The translations under genes were made by a program, and so were the position numbers. The notes under the pieces are model-generated. The model saw only the letters and a list, made by a program, of their open reading frames with translations, ran no database searches and was not told where the DNA came from. A DNA stretch of 64,000 nt, from positions 22,034,981 through 22,098,980 of the forward strand of contig NC_045147.1 of NCBI RefSeq assembly GCF_008831285.2, given 5' to 3'. Shown in pieces: positions 25,807-39,290 of this stretch. This DNA is from Nymphaea colorata. Its lineage: Eukaryota > Streptophyta > Magnoliopsida > Nymphaeales > Nymphaeaceae. Position 1 is the stretch's first letter; each line of letters opens with the position of its first letter.

Positions 25807-28800
25807 CCGTTTGATCTGTTTCAACGCTGGATCCGGTAGCTGTTGATCTGGGATCCTTTTCTAGCCATGTCTTCCCAGGATTTGAGATCAGAGTTTCTGG
25901 TTTCTTCTCAACGTCTGTTTCTGTTGAAATTGTTCATTCTAGAGCCCGTCTCAGGCGCATATGTAGATCGTTTAGTACAGGGAAGAGAATCTGGATTGTT
26001 TTTGAGTTTTTCTCGATCAGGTTGTTGTTACCATTGTATGTCTGCCTGTGCATGTCGATGAATCGGGAGAACAAGCTTAGTGAGAATGGTCAATATGGAC
26101 GTTGTTGGACGCGGCCTCCGAGTTGATTTGGCTCGTTTTGAGTTGGTCGGGGAATTGGACCGTTTATTCTGGTCATTCTGTTTTAAAGCTTTTAGAATAC
26201 TGGTGAATATGTGGAATTGTTACAGTTGGTCCATTGCTAGACAAGAACGGAAAATAAAGAAGCGAAGGCATGTGGTTTTTATTATTGTCAGTTATAAGTT
26301 TTTTGGTTGGCTGGACCGCATAATTTCGTTCAATCATCACGGTAGCATTTAACTCTTTTTTTTTTTGCGTGGCTATGCTGGCATTCTGAATTTTCACTTT
26401 CTTTAGGATTCCTCCGATTTAAATGTTCTCTTATTTGTATTTAATGCTCAGTGAAAATACTTATGCATCGCCCTACTGAGGTTCAATCTTAGATGAACTA
26501 TATTTGCTTGTTCATTTTTCTGCTTTTTTCGAAACAAATACTCTGAACCCTTCAGGAAGAAAAAACATCCGAAGAGCTCTTGCTGATTATCTTCTTTTTT
26601 CTGTTCCCTTTGTTCTTAACATTTTCTGCAATCAGTCTTCTTATGACCAGGAATGCCACATGCATAAAATGATCATAAAGGTGTAGTGCAAGGTTCCCTG
26701 AGAGTACGTTCAAAGTGAAATTGAGGTTCTTATGTTTAATGCTCCTTGAGCCTTGGGGTGGATTTCAACGAAGGAACGACTTCTTAAGCACACGCACAAG
26801 GCACCCTGCCCTGTGCCAGGGCATAAGACGCTCTAACGTAGGATACACTAAATAATCAGCAGATGCCACTATTTTCTTTTTAAGTTCTCTTTTTATCTCT
26901 TTAACCATTAAGGTTGGACTAGTAGATTAAATGAAAATTGTGCCTTATTTTAGACAATACTACCCTGCTTTTTTCTTGATTAATCCAATTTAAGAAATAT
27001 ATTTCGTTTTTCAAAAGGCATTGGTAAATATTAACTAGGACGAGGTAAGGCCTAACTGAAATGCTTTCAGTATCATATCAACTATCAACACTTTTTTTGT
27101 ATGTACATGACACAATGCTGCTTGATTTGTGAAATTTGGTTGAAGAAACTTTTCTATAAGCATATATGGTAGAAGTTTTTTGGTTTGCTTGTGCTGAAGT
27201 AGTGTTTTGCTTGTTTGTATCCAAACAACTGGTTGACACTTTTAGCTTTGTCATTGTGATTGTTTTTCAGGATGCTGTTTCGTCATATGTCCGTCAAGGC
27301 AGGAGGCTGATAAGGCAGTTAATGCATGCCACAACAAGCGGACACTGCCAGGGGTTCGTTCCATGAGTCCTCTTAAAAACTTTGTTGGTCGTTATTTTAA
27401 AGCGTTCAGCTGTTTGATTCTCTGCACTTTATGGAAATTACTATCTGCAAAGGGTTTTTTTGTGTCTTTGTTGGTTCTAATCTATCTCATGAATGCAAAC
27501 TGTGATTGTCACTGTCCATATTGGTTCTGGTATATCTCATGAATCCAAACTAGGACTTGATTATCAAAACATACCTAATTAAAGGTTCTTGAAACACGTG
27601 GTATAATAAAATGCAGATTCACTAAGGATGTGCATGCCAGCTCTAAGTTGACTTATTCATGCTTCAGTTCTTCTCACATAATCCCTGAATGGTGTACTAG
27701 TCTTTCACTTTTTACTATCCACATAATTGTTGCAATGTACTTTGGTTTACAGGATCCGGTTTTAAATTTTTAATAACGGTGTAAAATACGCATGTCGGTA
27801 CATGTGTGTGTATGTGGATCTGTGCTAGCAGTCTCATAAATTTTGCCGATAGGGACAAGGGATACATACTGACTTCCCTTATTTGTCATTCTGACCAAGT
27901 AACTGGATATATTGGCCAGTGGTTGAAAGCCCAAAGATGCAAACCTGGTCAAATCCAGTGTCTTTAACAATCCAATTTTTGGTCAATGTGGGGCCCTCTT
28001 ATTTATGAGAGGATAAAGAAAATCAAATAATAAACTACTTTTTTCTTCAAAGCTTTGTATTTAAGTGTGTGCATGTCCTTCCATTTGTGAGAAGAGAAAA
28101 AAAACTACAAGGAACTGCATGATAGACTTTTCAGCATAGGGCCATTGCTTGAAAGTTAACTACAGTGAACTTCATGACACACTTTTTGATATAGGGCCAT
28201 TGCTTGAAATTTATCTGTAAGTACTGTTGTAGCCGTTCTTTTATACAGTTTTATGTCTAGTTGGCTTGGTGGTACTTTTATGTGATGATAAAGGATACAT
28301 CAGGGGAGCAAAAAGCACCATCTATGAAGCAGTTTGAATTACAGTCTAATCACTTATACTCTGGGATTTCCATTCTTCTTATTTCTTATTCACTTATCTT
28401 CAAGCTTTCTGTTCTAAGCCCACTTATTCACTCTTCCATAGCACCTCCCACCAATGGTTTCTCAGGATATTGGTGGGCTTCTTTTGGATGGAAGTAATAT
28501 TACCATATATTCTCTTTCAGGCTTCCAGTCCAATGCAAGTGAAATATGCAGATGGGGAATTGGAAAGACTAGGTGAGGAATGACAGATCAGTTTCATTTT
28601 TTTGCATCAGATGTATATCCATTTTAATCATGCTTAACAATTGTTTCATGGCATTCGTATCTGCAGAGCACAAGCTTTTCATTGGAATGCTGCCAAAGAC
28701 TGTTTCAGAGGCTGAAGTTTCTGCTTTGTTTTCTACATATGGAAATATCAAGGACTTACAAATTCTGAGAGGTTCCCAACAGACAAGTAAAGGTATTCTT

Positions 28801-31800
28801 TTGTAATCACTTACTTCATAAACTCACCTTGTATGAAATTTGAGTTTAATACAGTGTCTTTGATATCATTATGATGTAGGGTGTGCTTTCTTGAAGTATG
28901 AAAAGAAAGATCAGGCTGTTGCAGCTATAGAAGCTCTCAACGGGAAGCATAAAATGGAGGTTTGTGCTTGCAGAAATGAATGTTAGAAAATTTAATTTCT
29001 TATCCTTCATGTTGAAGGAATCCTTCATAAAATTGTTCTATGGCTTAGTTATGACTCTTTATGCGCTAGATTTCCTGGTTTTTTATCTCTTTGACCTAGA
29101 CTAGAGATTCTTGTTTCTATAAAGGAAAAAGTGTACTTGAAGGTTCTTTATTTTCTCTTTCATAGTTAGACAACTAGATCTGTTCATGCATGTGGGTTTT
29201 TTTTTTTGGCTTGGTTTTGGTGGTGGTGGTGGGGGGGGGGGGGTGTTCTCTTGTATGGCTGCTGGCAACACTCTGAAATTGACAGATGTCAAGTGTGATG
29301 ATGTCACTATGTGGTTGCCTTTTTGAGACAATACTGTTAGTCATTGAACTCGAAGAAATGTGAGGCTGGTGAAAAAAAATCCTGTTTCTATGTTACTATA
29401 TAAAGGTTTACTTTGACCTTTTGAATTCAACATCACTAAGTACACTTCATCACTCCATGTAAAGTACATTGAAGTTAGTAGAAAGTTAATAAGCAGAAAG
29501 TACAAATAGTTTAGTTTCCAAAATTTTGGATTTTTCAAAGGTTTAAGTATAGAGTGATATCACTGAATTTTTGGAACAGTCTGATTATTTGGTTGTCTTT
29601 AGGGTTGAAAGGATGGCCAAAGTGGTTAGAGGAAGGTCTTAATGAGGCAGATGTCAGGAAGTGCTTTAGTTTTCCTCTCTTTGTTGAAAAGGATAATAAA
29701 GTATAATACAAGGAATGTCAAAAACCTAGGATCTGGATCTCCTGTTGCAATCTCTAAGGTCCAATGACTACTTCTATCAAATTATGGCATTTCACGCCAG
29801 GATTGAGGGAGTTATTTGGCTTTCACACCAGCACTCAGGGAGTTGTTTGAGTCTGGGAACTGTGCATTTGTGTATATTGTTTGTAAAGATACACTTTAGT
29901 TGTTATCATGCTTTGGAAATGTGTATATATGTTTAAGTGCTGGAGTTGGCCATCATGGCTAGAAGTGGGTAATGGGTACTACGTCTTGCTTACAACTCGG
30001 ATCACTGGAAAAGATAAAAAGTTTTTTCTTTCGGTCTTTTCACTTGGACTAAGGAAGGGAAGTTCTTAGTTCTTAAATATGGTTGTGTACTTTGCATGTA
30101 GGTGTGTTTCTGTGTGCATGTGCTATAGTGAAACCAGTGAAACCAGGGGGACGAATTTCCCCAATCATGTCCAGTCAGACTGCAGCTTGAGTATGGACAT
30201 AGTTAGAAGTTAGATCTGTATTGGCACTTGTGTGACATGACTAGCATGGTTCAGGTAGCAAGATATAACTAGTATGCAACTTTAACATATATGGAGGACC
30301 TTGTAGCATTGTCAGAAATACCGTTCCTGGGTTTATTATTGGTGAGGTATTTTATCAAGTATTAATTGGGAAGTTTGCTTTCTCAGGAAAACCTTGAGAA
30401 TTCAAAAATATAAAAAAATAATAAAGAAGTTAAGGAAGTTTGAGTTTTCTGATAATTTTCTTACAAGGTCATTGATAAAAGTTCAAAATTGTTATGAAAA
30501 TGTTAAAATAAAGTAATAAACCTAAAAAAAATTAAATATATTAAATAAAATTTTTCTGAAGAACAAGTGCAAAAAATATGATATTTTCTTTTGTAGCATT
30601 TTTTTTCAAGATGCACAATTTTCCATTATTTTGGTTTTTCTTTATTTTTACATTTTTTTGATGTTCTTTTGAAAGAGAACAACGATATTTGTGACAATGC
30701 TTATTGATTACTGTATGTGCATCCTGATCTTGCTCATCTTGCTTAAGCCTATTTGCGAAAGGCTTACGTCTTCCCCTAGCACGTCTCCTATGACATCTAT
30801 ATACTTGACGATGATAGTATGTATGGTATGCTGATGTATGATGGTTGGTTTTAGTTTTGCTTACTTATTTGGTCTGCACAGCATTTATAGTACAATAATC
30901 GCCTTTGTTAGTACTCCTCTATTTCATGGAGGCCTCTCTCTGAACTTCAGCTAATGCACAAACTAATTGGTCTAAAGATATTTCTATAATTTTTTCTGTC
31001 TTAGAGCAAACCTTCACCAGGAATTTTAAATTTAAAGTAGCACGTATGCATGCTTCCCTGCATTCTTGGTGCTCAAAAAGTGCTTTGTGACCCATGTATA
31101 AGTAGAGTGAATAACTAGAGTCGAGTACAGTTGAATGGAAACAAAGGTTTTCTCATGTGTAGAAGCCATCCTATGGGATTTTGTACTTTTCATTCAGCAC
31201 TTGATTTTTTTTCCTATTGATGCATTTAGTTTTAGAAATCTTTGAGGAAGTCTTGTTGTTTATTTCTTTCTATTATTCTTTGGGGTGGTTCTTGAATACG
31301 TTTTATTGTCATGTTACTCAAGAAAGGCAATTATGGTATGCTTCATCTCATTACCAGGGTTGCAGTGTGCCTTTGGTTGTAAAATGGGCTGATACTGAAA
31401 AGGAAAGGCAGGCTCGCCGGGCACAAAAGGCTATGTCTCAACCTCCTCATGCGCCAGTACCTGGTTCTGCACAGCAGGCATCCATTTTTGGGGCTATGCC
31501 AATCGGCTATATTCCTCCATATAATGGATATGGTTATCAGGTTCGGTTTCTTTTCTTGGCATCTACCTCTCTTGTGCGGGCTTGGCATATATTTTGGTAT
31601 GTTTGGATGGAGTATCACATAATCCAACCCAAAACTGGATGGTTCTTACATGTGTTTTTTGGCATCATGATGAATTCTAGTTCCATGAATGATCCCTCAT
31701 GCGGTATTCTTTCAGATAGAGGATTGAGTGATTCTCCTTGCAGGAGTATTGGCTTACTTTTCTACTTATGCAGCAGGAAGGGGGGGGGGGGGGGGAGAGA

Positions 31801-33367
31801 GAGAGAGAGAGAGAGACTTTTTTGTTGGTGTTTAATATGCATTCCCTTTGTTGGTTTATTCATATGCACCACATGGCAGTGGGTTTATAACCTCTTTTGG
31901 TTCATTTATAGCCTTTCTGAATGCTAAAACAAAGCAGCTCAGAATGCAAATTGGAATCTGCTCAACCTGGTACTTGAGTCAGCTTCGAGCAACCAGTTAT
32001 TGTATTGTGTAGGTCTGTCATCTATACAATTTATAAAAGACATATTTTGAAAAGGATTAGGCTGACATGGGGTAGTGTGTACTGCCAGTTAGCATACTAA
32101 GACGGTGCCCATACTGATAGTGACAAAACTGCTTGCAACACTTGATGGTGGTTAGTTTAAAGTTTAAAGTGCATTTAGTTTTGGGGGAGTAAAAACTGCC
32201 TACTGTCCAAAACCCTTGGTTCTTGAAATACTACTTCTAAGTTCAACAGAGATCAAATAATGTGTTTTTTCTTTTGTTAGGTGTGTTGAAACTTGAAAGC
32301 ATAATTATGTGATGAAATAGTTACGATGGTTAACTTTGAGTGAAATTATAATAGTTCCTTCCGTTAATTATTTTATGATGTTGTGCTGGCATGGCTGTCT
32401 TTGTAAAAAATAATCTGAACCTCTGGGAGTGACGGAAACTTATAAACGAAAGAACAATCCATAGGCAGGAAAATGTGGTTACCCCTTGTTTCGAGCAAGT
32501 TGCAACCATGTTTATTTGCAGCCTCACTAACTGAATGTTGTCTTTTTGTATTGATTTCTCAATCCTTGAAAGTATGACATGCTTTTCCTGTAGGGGCCTG
32601 GGACTTTTGGGCTTCTACAGTACGTGCCGTCAATGCAAAACCAACCTGGCTATCAGAACATTCTTCCAGCAGTCAATCAACGAGGTACATGCTAACTCTT
32701 GAGATATGCTGCTTCATGATCTTTTCACCCTTGGTTGAGGCAGTAATTTATGGAATTCTTTTTCTCAGGCCTTCAATATGCTGTGCCATATTCTGGTGGC
32801 ATGTTGAGTCAGAGGCCTATGGCTGGTACACCTGGTTCAGTACAACATGGAGTGGTTGAGTCCAATTCAGCCGCTGTGAACGTCAACAGAAGCTCCTCTG
32901 GACAGGTGGAAGGTTAGTTAACGAGCTTTAACTTGGATATAATCCACTTCTTTCAAGGTGCACTTGATGCTTGTTTTGAGTACTGAGTCTATTACCTCTC
33001 ATGAAGCAGGTCCTCCTGGTGCAAATCTTTTTATTTATCACATTCCCCAGGAATTTGGTGATCAAGAGCTTGCAAATGCTTTTCAACCATTTGGTCGAGT
33101 TTTGAGTGCTAAAGTCTTCATCGACAAAGTTACTGGAGTTAGCAAATGCTTTGGTAACCAGGCTTACTCATCTTGGCCGGTGAATAAGACAAAAATGATG
33201 TTTCCTCTCCATGACAAATAAAACTTTGTTATTATGCAGGTTTTGTTAGTTATGACTCACCATCAGCAGCGCAGTCTGCCATCAATACAATGAATGGCAG
33301 CCAATTAGGTGGTAAAAAGTTGAAGGTACAACTAAAAAGAGACAACAAACAAAGTAAGCCTTACTGA
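25584..33367 (+). CDS. BRN1-like: BRUNO/CELF-like RNA-binding protein with three RRMs (BRN1/BRN2 family)
   Basis: The exons are 25584-25755, 27271-27353, 28521-28572, 28667-28792, 28880-28959, 31358-31540, 32594-32684, 32769-32912, 33010-33153 and 33240-33367. They total 1203 bp and 400 aa, and all phases close. RRM1 spans about 16-98 (RNP2 LFVGQV, RNP1 RGCCFVIC). RRM2 spans about 104-184 (RNP2 LFIGML, RNP1 KGCAFLKY) and is followed by [19 protein letters not shown]3 spans about 315-392 (RNP2 LFIYHI, RNP1 KCFGFVSY). The Gln/Pro/Gly-rich linker between RRM2 and RRM3 is typical of CELF proteins. In Arabidopsis, BRN1 and BRN2 bind U-rich mRNA elements, and BRN1 is also called RBP-DR1 for a defence-related role. 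The long GA-rich leader precedes a start in good context (GAGATGGCTGAC). Introns 5 and 6 contain G-runs. The gene lies downstream of the carrier on the same strand, as I recall for Arabidopsis. Confidence 0.95.
28103..28211. repeat. diverged tandem duplication, about 55 bp x 2
   Basis: Copies at about 28103-28156 and 28158-28211 share AACTACA, ATAGGGCCATTGCTTGAAA and intervening words. They lie in intron 2 of the BRUNO-like gene. Confidence 0.75.
29219..29243 (+). repeat. (GGT)n followed by a G-run
   Basis: GGTGGTGGT runs into 13 consecutive G on the sense strand of BRUNO-like intron 5. Four or more G-tracts make an RNA or DNA G-quadruplex plausible. Confidence 0.8.
31780..31816 (+). repeat. 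G-run followed by (GA)n
   Basis: About 16 G residues followed by a GA repeat lie in BRUNO-like intron 6, on the sense strand, about 240 bp after exon 6. Confidence 0.85.
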
Positions 33368-36300
33368 TGTATAAAGGATGGAGGAAGCTCATTGTACACT
33401 ATGTTCCAACTGCTAATGAAGTTGTGATCTGGATCCAACTTTATCAGCTGTTGTAGTGCAAAGGGGAGATTATTTATGGTTCTATATGTAATCTAGTCTA
33501 TCCTGTCATTAAGATGGGAACCGGCAATTCTTTCACAGGGATTGACATCATTTTTTTCAGATTTTTATATTTTTTTGTGCAATTTGCACCAGGAGGCTTG
33601 TATCTGTAGATGACTACAATTAATTATTCAATTCAATTTAAATGGATGCTTTCCTTCCATGTATCATTTCTGGTAGTGAGTTACTGAACTGATGATGCAT
33701 TTGGATATCTTCTTTGCTCTTTTTTATTTTCTGCTGATAAATAAGCAAGGACAGATTTGGCTGTGTAAGTTTTGCAAGTTCAATTCGGTTAACTTACAAA
33801 ATGGCTCACCCGTCAATCGCCTTGACATTTTTAGGCTTTTAGCCTTCTTGTGTGCAAGGCCATTGCCAAGCAGTATGCTTAAAGGTTCAGTGCTGTCTCA
33901 AGTGCTTTGTCGGACTCCTATTACAAAGTGGGAGTTCATGTTAGTTACCATATATCGTTATGTGCTTGTTGATTATGCCTCTCTTTCTGTGTGGGGTTAC
34001 ATGTCGGCCTTTACTTGGTTTGCCACCTTCCAGGTTTCTGTGTTAAGTTGGATGTGGAAAAGCTTTGTCTAACTGTGGATAACTAAGCATAAATTTTCTT
34101 TGTCAATTGCATTCTTATGGTTGTGAGTTCACTTTACTCTAATTCCTAGCCGCCACCTTTGCAGGTTCCTGATTGCTGTCGGCACTTTTCTTCTGTTCTC
34201 CTTTACGCAAAAAAAGCATGTTAAGGTTATATAAGATTGGGTGGCTCACTTCATTTCTGTTTTGCCTTGTGTCTAAAAGGTGGAGACTGGCGATTGAATA
34301 TTTGAAGCGTGTGGTGAATGTCAAGAAAAGTGTAGTTTTTAAGATCTTCATTCTTCAGTGTGCCATACTTGAAACCTTTGCATTCCAAAATTAGTTGTGG
34401 ATGTATACTCGACTTACTGCACACCACTCCACACATTGGTTTATTTCTTTCGAAAGTGCATTCGTCATGGCCATTGGATTAGAAGTGTAGGCATATTGAG
34501 AAACCACTTTCTGCATAAGCTGGCAAACATTGGGCAGGTGAGAAAAACATTGGGCAGTCGAGAATAATTATTTTAGCGGCTATAGAAGCTATGTACATTT
34601 ATCTGTATGCAGTGGCAGAGGAGAGATACATGAGGCCTGATGTGGGTTACTGCCCGCACCAGCCCATGAAAAATTTCTTTGGAAGGGCTCATAATCATAC
34701 TGTGATGAATCAAAATTATGTCAGATGCCCACACCAAATCTGGGTTTGTGACTCGAGTGCTCCTCAGTAAAAAAAAAATCCTTGCTTTTATATGCATTTT
34801 CTTATAAAAGGTCCCAATTTCATTATACTGCAATCTTGCTTCGGGACAGAAGTTTTACAATATTCATACAGATGAGTGGATCGGTAATTACAGTCCTGAT
34901 GCAGATGAGTAGATCGGTAATTACAGTCCCGATGGCTGGTCACTTCATGCTCTCTATTCTCCAACACTTCATGCTCTCGCGCTCCTCTTCCCTTGGTAGC
35001 AGGACAGTTGATTTTGTCTGATGGCCTGTTGCACAAACTTGCCATTGAAGCTTCTGAAGGTGATGAGTGTCATGTTTCATATGCCGCATAGACATTTTTT
35101 GGTCATCTTTGTTTGTTCATTGCGTGGAAGTTATGAAGATTTTAAGAAAAATGATGTTTGTGATATGCTTTCATTAACTCCAATTTGTTTGCTAGTGACG
35201 CTTTCATAAAATCCTATTTCATACAAATAAAATGATTCAGGAGCTAGTTTCTAGGTCCTGAAACATGATAATCACGTGGTATACTTGTAGTCTGTATAAT
35301 TGCACTGCGCCTATTTCTATTTCAATATAAGCATGGTCGATTACTGTTCCTGCATTACCGTTGATTCTATTATGATCTCATGAGCAGGTTGGAGGCATGC
35401 TTAGGATCTTGGAATTTTTAAACTACCACCAAATCTGAACCGATCTGGATTCCAGATTCTAGTAGCGGACTTTAAGGTATCTGAAATGAATATTTAAGGT
35501 ATGGAATTCAATTAATTAGTCAAGTAGGAGTTGTCATTTTGACTTGGTGCCCCAAAACACAAAGATTTGAGTCTTCACACCCGACTTTAATTGGTTGTAC
35601 CTGTTAGTTCCTCCCATAGTCATGGGTCTAATTAGAAACCCTCACAAAAATTTGGCCAACAACCATTAGTTTAAAAAAAAAAACAACAGCAACTGATGAA
35701 TATGGCGATCAAAGAATGCATACGATGTTAGGTAAAATTTGGAAGACGGCTAAGATATCTTGAGACTTGCAATCTTTTATTATTTTTTATTTAAAGTTTC
35801 CATGATGTTTACGACTATGGTAGACCAATGTAAGCAGCAGAAGGTTGAAACCAAAGTAAGAGTGTTTGATACAAGAGTCAGCTGCTCGATGTCTGTCGGG
35901 TTGTATATTGTAGCTAGGGACAGATGAACGGGCAGAGCTGGACTGGCCTTCTCAAATGGGAATTTTCGGGACTCCACATGGCTTATTGAGCTTTTTGCTT
36001 AACCTGTTTGCAATTGCAAGCATTTGTGTAAACTAAGCTGCGTAAGCAATTTGAGTTGCTTGGCACACTTTTTATGCGGTTGTGCTCTGTTTGATCTCTG
36101 TTTTATCGTGTATTGGCTTGCATAAGAAATTTGACGCTTATGAGTCATGAGAATCGAATTAGAAACTGAGTAATTCACTGGTTATAACATTTACTTGAGG
36201 CCAATTTTCCTGCCCCATCTAATCAAATAAGTAGAGAACAAAAAGGAAAAAAAAAAAAAAACAGATACGAGCACGTGCTGGAATGACAGGTTAAATGGCC

Positions 36301-37237
36301 GTCACCTAACCAGGGCCGGTGGTAAGTAGATGTCTTACTATCTACGCCAACGTATCAGAAAAGTTTCCGTGCCGCAGTCTCATACCCAAAAAGCTTCACG
36401 GGTCATTCATTTGCATGTAGCTGTTTCTTAAGCTGTGTCTCATATAATTCAACTCAAATCCTTTATTGGGCTGTTGCCAAAGAAAGAAGCATGTTAATCG
36501 AGAGAAATGTTTAGATTCTGAATGGAATCGAAGGGCTGGGAGATTCAGCCAATTTGTCCATTTGAGAATCACATTGTTTTGGCATGATTGAATATAAAGA
36601 GTATTTCATCGTAACACTCAACAAAAACGTCGAAACCCCACTCTTCCCTCATACCCAATTGAATGAACTGATTCAAGCCAACCAATGGAGAGTGAAAATG
36701 GGTAAAGGTCTCAGTCTGATAAGAAAGAAAAGATTAGGTGTTGATTCGATTTGTAAGTTCTTGCAATTTTGAACTCAAATTATTCAGAAGTCGAGGGATG
36801 GTTTGAGTATCCCAATGATGGTGCCAATTGGAAAAGCGACAAAGAATAGGGGGGAGTGGTATGACGGGGACTGATCCATCGACTGAGTTGCAGCTGCTAA
36901 AATCACGTTGTCGTTATCGGGCGCTGAGAATCTTGAAATGGACGGTGTTGGAAAATGAAAAAGCTTGGAAAGTATGCTAGAGTTTGACGTCTCCACCTTG
37001 ATTTACAGATCGAGACGGCCATCTAGAACATGGGGCCCTTTTTCTTGCTTTATTGTCATTCTAGAGGCAAATCTAGTCTTTATAGCCATGCGCAACTTTG
37101 ACCCAACACTAATTTCAATCCGAGTTTTCTTCTTTCTATATTATTAAATACTTATATATATATATATATATATGTATGTAAATCTGAGTGCCAAGAAACG
37201 GTATCCCCCCTCTCTCTCTTTCGCTCTCTCTGCGTAA
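33368..37237. other. intergenic region
   Basis: The BRUNO-like 3' UTR should occupy the first few hundred bases. No further coding exon is supported to 37237. A 33-bp tandem duplication lies at 34870-34935 (CAGATGAGTGGATCGGTAAT repeated with one change near its centre), and AACATTGGGCAG is duplicated at about 34525-34560. A (TA)n tract at about 37150-37172 sits shortly upstream of the next ORF. Confidence 0.45.
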
Positions 37238-37621
37238 ATGGGCAGCTTGCAGGGCCACTATTTCTTTGGCCTGGAAGTGAGTGGGGATTCTGAGAACCTT
37301 AGCTCTATGGTGATCTGCGCGCCAACGCCTTCAATGTTCGAAGACGATGCTGAATCGTGCAGTGGAGATCATCTCCACGAATATCTCCGTTCTTGGACGG
37401 AAGAGGATGATCAAGATATTGGAGATAGCGAACAGACTACATCCTTTGGATTGCAGGTGCCGAAAGGAGAGGTCGATGAACGAGATATAGATGAAGCGGA
37501 GGCCATTGATGCTGCTGCAAGAGAGAAATCTCACACCACTTACGATTTGAACAAGTGGGAGATGGAAAAAAGTAGGTCGTTCTGGGAAACTTGCCTGACG
37601 ATCGGGTTTGGTGATCTCTAA
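37238..37621 (+). CDS. small acidic protein of unknown function, 127 aa
   Basis: A single-exon frame begins MGSLQGHYFFGLEVSGDSEN and ends SFWETCLTIGFGDL. It is strongly acidic in the middle (EEDDQDIGDSEQ, GEVDERDIDEAEAIDAAARE), with no signal peptide, membrane segment or domain I recognise. For it: a plain ATG, a (TA)n/TATA-like stretch 65-90 bp upstream, a CT-rich leader, and codon use that is not low-complexity. Against it: it is short and alone. It could be a lineage-specific gene or one exon of a longer gene. Confidence 0.45.
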   Translation: MGSLQGHYFFGLEVSGDSENLSSMVICAPTPSMFEDDAESCSGDHLHEYLRSWTEEDDQDIGDSEQTTSFGLQVPKGEVDERDIDEAEAIDAAAREKSHTTYDLNKWEMEKSRSFWETCLTIGFGDL

Positions 37622-38664
37622 TCCCAGTTTAAGGACCATCCGTTTTATGGTTTGCGAGACAACTGTTATTAATCTGAATGTCGAATCATGATTCAGGAGT
37701 TCGATCTAAAGAACAGCAAGTTGCATTTCAATTTCTAACTCTTGAGCCTGGCCTTTCTGTTGCAAATTTTCTTGAGCATATATAGAACTCTCTTGAGCAG
37801 ATGCGTGGTTGGGATGGCAACTGTCGACCAAAGAGCCCGTGAGGTTAGGGAATGAACTTAAAAAACCTTTCGAGTTGAAGGGGTCAAGAATTTAATACTT
37901 TTTGAGTTGTTGTGTGGGAATGGACTGGTAAGTCTACACCTAACCTCAACCTCCAACAAAGGAGAACCATATTTAATGTTTTAAGATTTCATAACATTTT
38001 AATATTTTGCATATTTGTTGAGAGTGAAATTGAGTGAGAGGTTAACAACCCAATAATCAATCTCTCGAGAAGAAGCACAAAAGCTTCTATATTTCCCTTA
38101 GATTTGGGGTTTTTAACTGTGTATCAGTAATGGCAATGGTGCACCCTTCAATATACATACTTCACCACTTAAAATGTAAAAACATAGCATTCATGAAGAC
38201 CCGTCAACTCCTTTGCAGCAGAGTTTTTAGATGCAAAGAGAAGGTTCAGCGTTGACAGCTTCGATGATTACTTAACTTTGCGGCAGTTTTGTATGAACGG
38301 CGGAGGTTGCAAGAATTAATGAATTTTCATAAGGGATAATCTTCTCAGAGGGAAAGCTTCCTCGATGGTAAAGGGGTCGCTACAGTAAGCAGTAAACTGT
38401 TCCATACGTGGGCCAAACATTGCGGCAAATTCAAGTGACAGTGTAACATATAGTGTTTGATGCAATATTAGACCTTCAGATATGATATCTAGGGTAATCA
38501 AATTAAATGTGATTTTTTAGGCCATGTTTAACAGCTTTGGATCGTCTCATATACGAGGCTGATGTTTAATCTGCTTTACTTGAAACGCACAGCTCAAGCA
38601 ACAATGGATATCATAATCAGGGTTCTGAAATGCATTATGTGTTGATAAAGCTATAATATGTGCA
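37622..38664. other. non-coding flank of the small acidic ORF
   Basis: This A/T-rich stretch has no supportable reading frame, RNA gene or clear repeat boundary. It would include the 3' UTR of the ORF ending at 37621, if that is real. Confidence 0.4.
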
Positions 38665-38954
38665 GGGGCAGAGCTAGGAATATTTAGTTGCAAAGGCCAA
38701 ACTATAGTATCAAAATTTTAACAAGAGCCGAATATAATTTTTCAAGATTTTCGTATAGGTTAAACTAAAGTTTTTCAAAATTTACATATAAAATTTTGAT
38801 TTTTTTTTTAAATTTGAGGGGGAGGGGCCAGTTCTAAGCTTGGGCATCAAACCAGCCTGGGCCCGCCCGATAATGATTCCGGCTTGACATCTAAAAACCG
38901 GGCTCGAGGCCCGATTAAATTTAAAAATATATTTTAATATAAAATAATACATAA

Positions 38955-38990
<36 letters not shown>

Positions 38991-39290
38991 CAAAAAAAAA
39001 TTATCGGGCCCATCTGAGCCGGCCCGAGTACCTTTTCCCCGGGCCCAAATCGGCAAGGGGGGAGGGGGAATGCCTGGGCCATGGTTTGAGTGAGTGCAGG
39101 AAAAAAAAAATTATATTGAAAAATGATTTTTTTTTAGTTTGGCTCTACCCGTCGCTTCTCTTGGCCTGACATGTTGCTCCTATTGGCTTGACCCGTAGAC
39201 CATTTGGCCCTCCCCTGAAAAAAAAATCATGACTCCACCCCTATAAGTCGGGCCGGGTACCCAGCGGCGGCCTGGCCTAGTGCCCAGCCT
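38665..39290. mobile_element. overlapping foldback-element remnants
   Basis: GGGGCAGAGCTAGGA at 38665 is matched in inverse orientation by the end near 39242 (reverse complement AGGGGTGGAGTCATGA), resembling the termini of the element at 77-305. Across it lies a GC-rich, GGGCCCG-word stretch from about 38841 (GGGCATCAAACCAGCC) to about 39285 (reverse complement GGGCACTAGGCC), with a (TA)n tract in its centre near 38955-38990. The overlapping ends mean at least two insertions or a rearrangement. No transposase is present. Confidence 0.45.

Noticed and set aside
31217-31927. 236-codon frame spanning BRUNO-like exon 6 and its introns
   Set aside because: Only 31358-31540 aligns with the RRM/linker sequence and has splice sites. 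The flanks are intron read-through, including the G-run.
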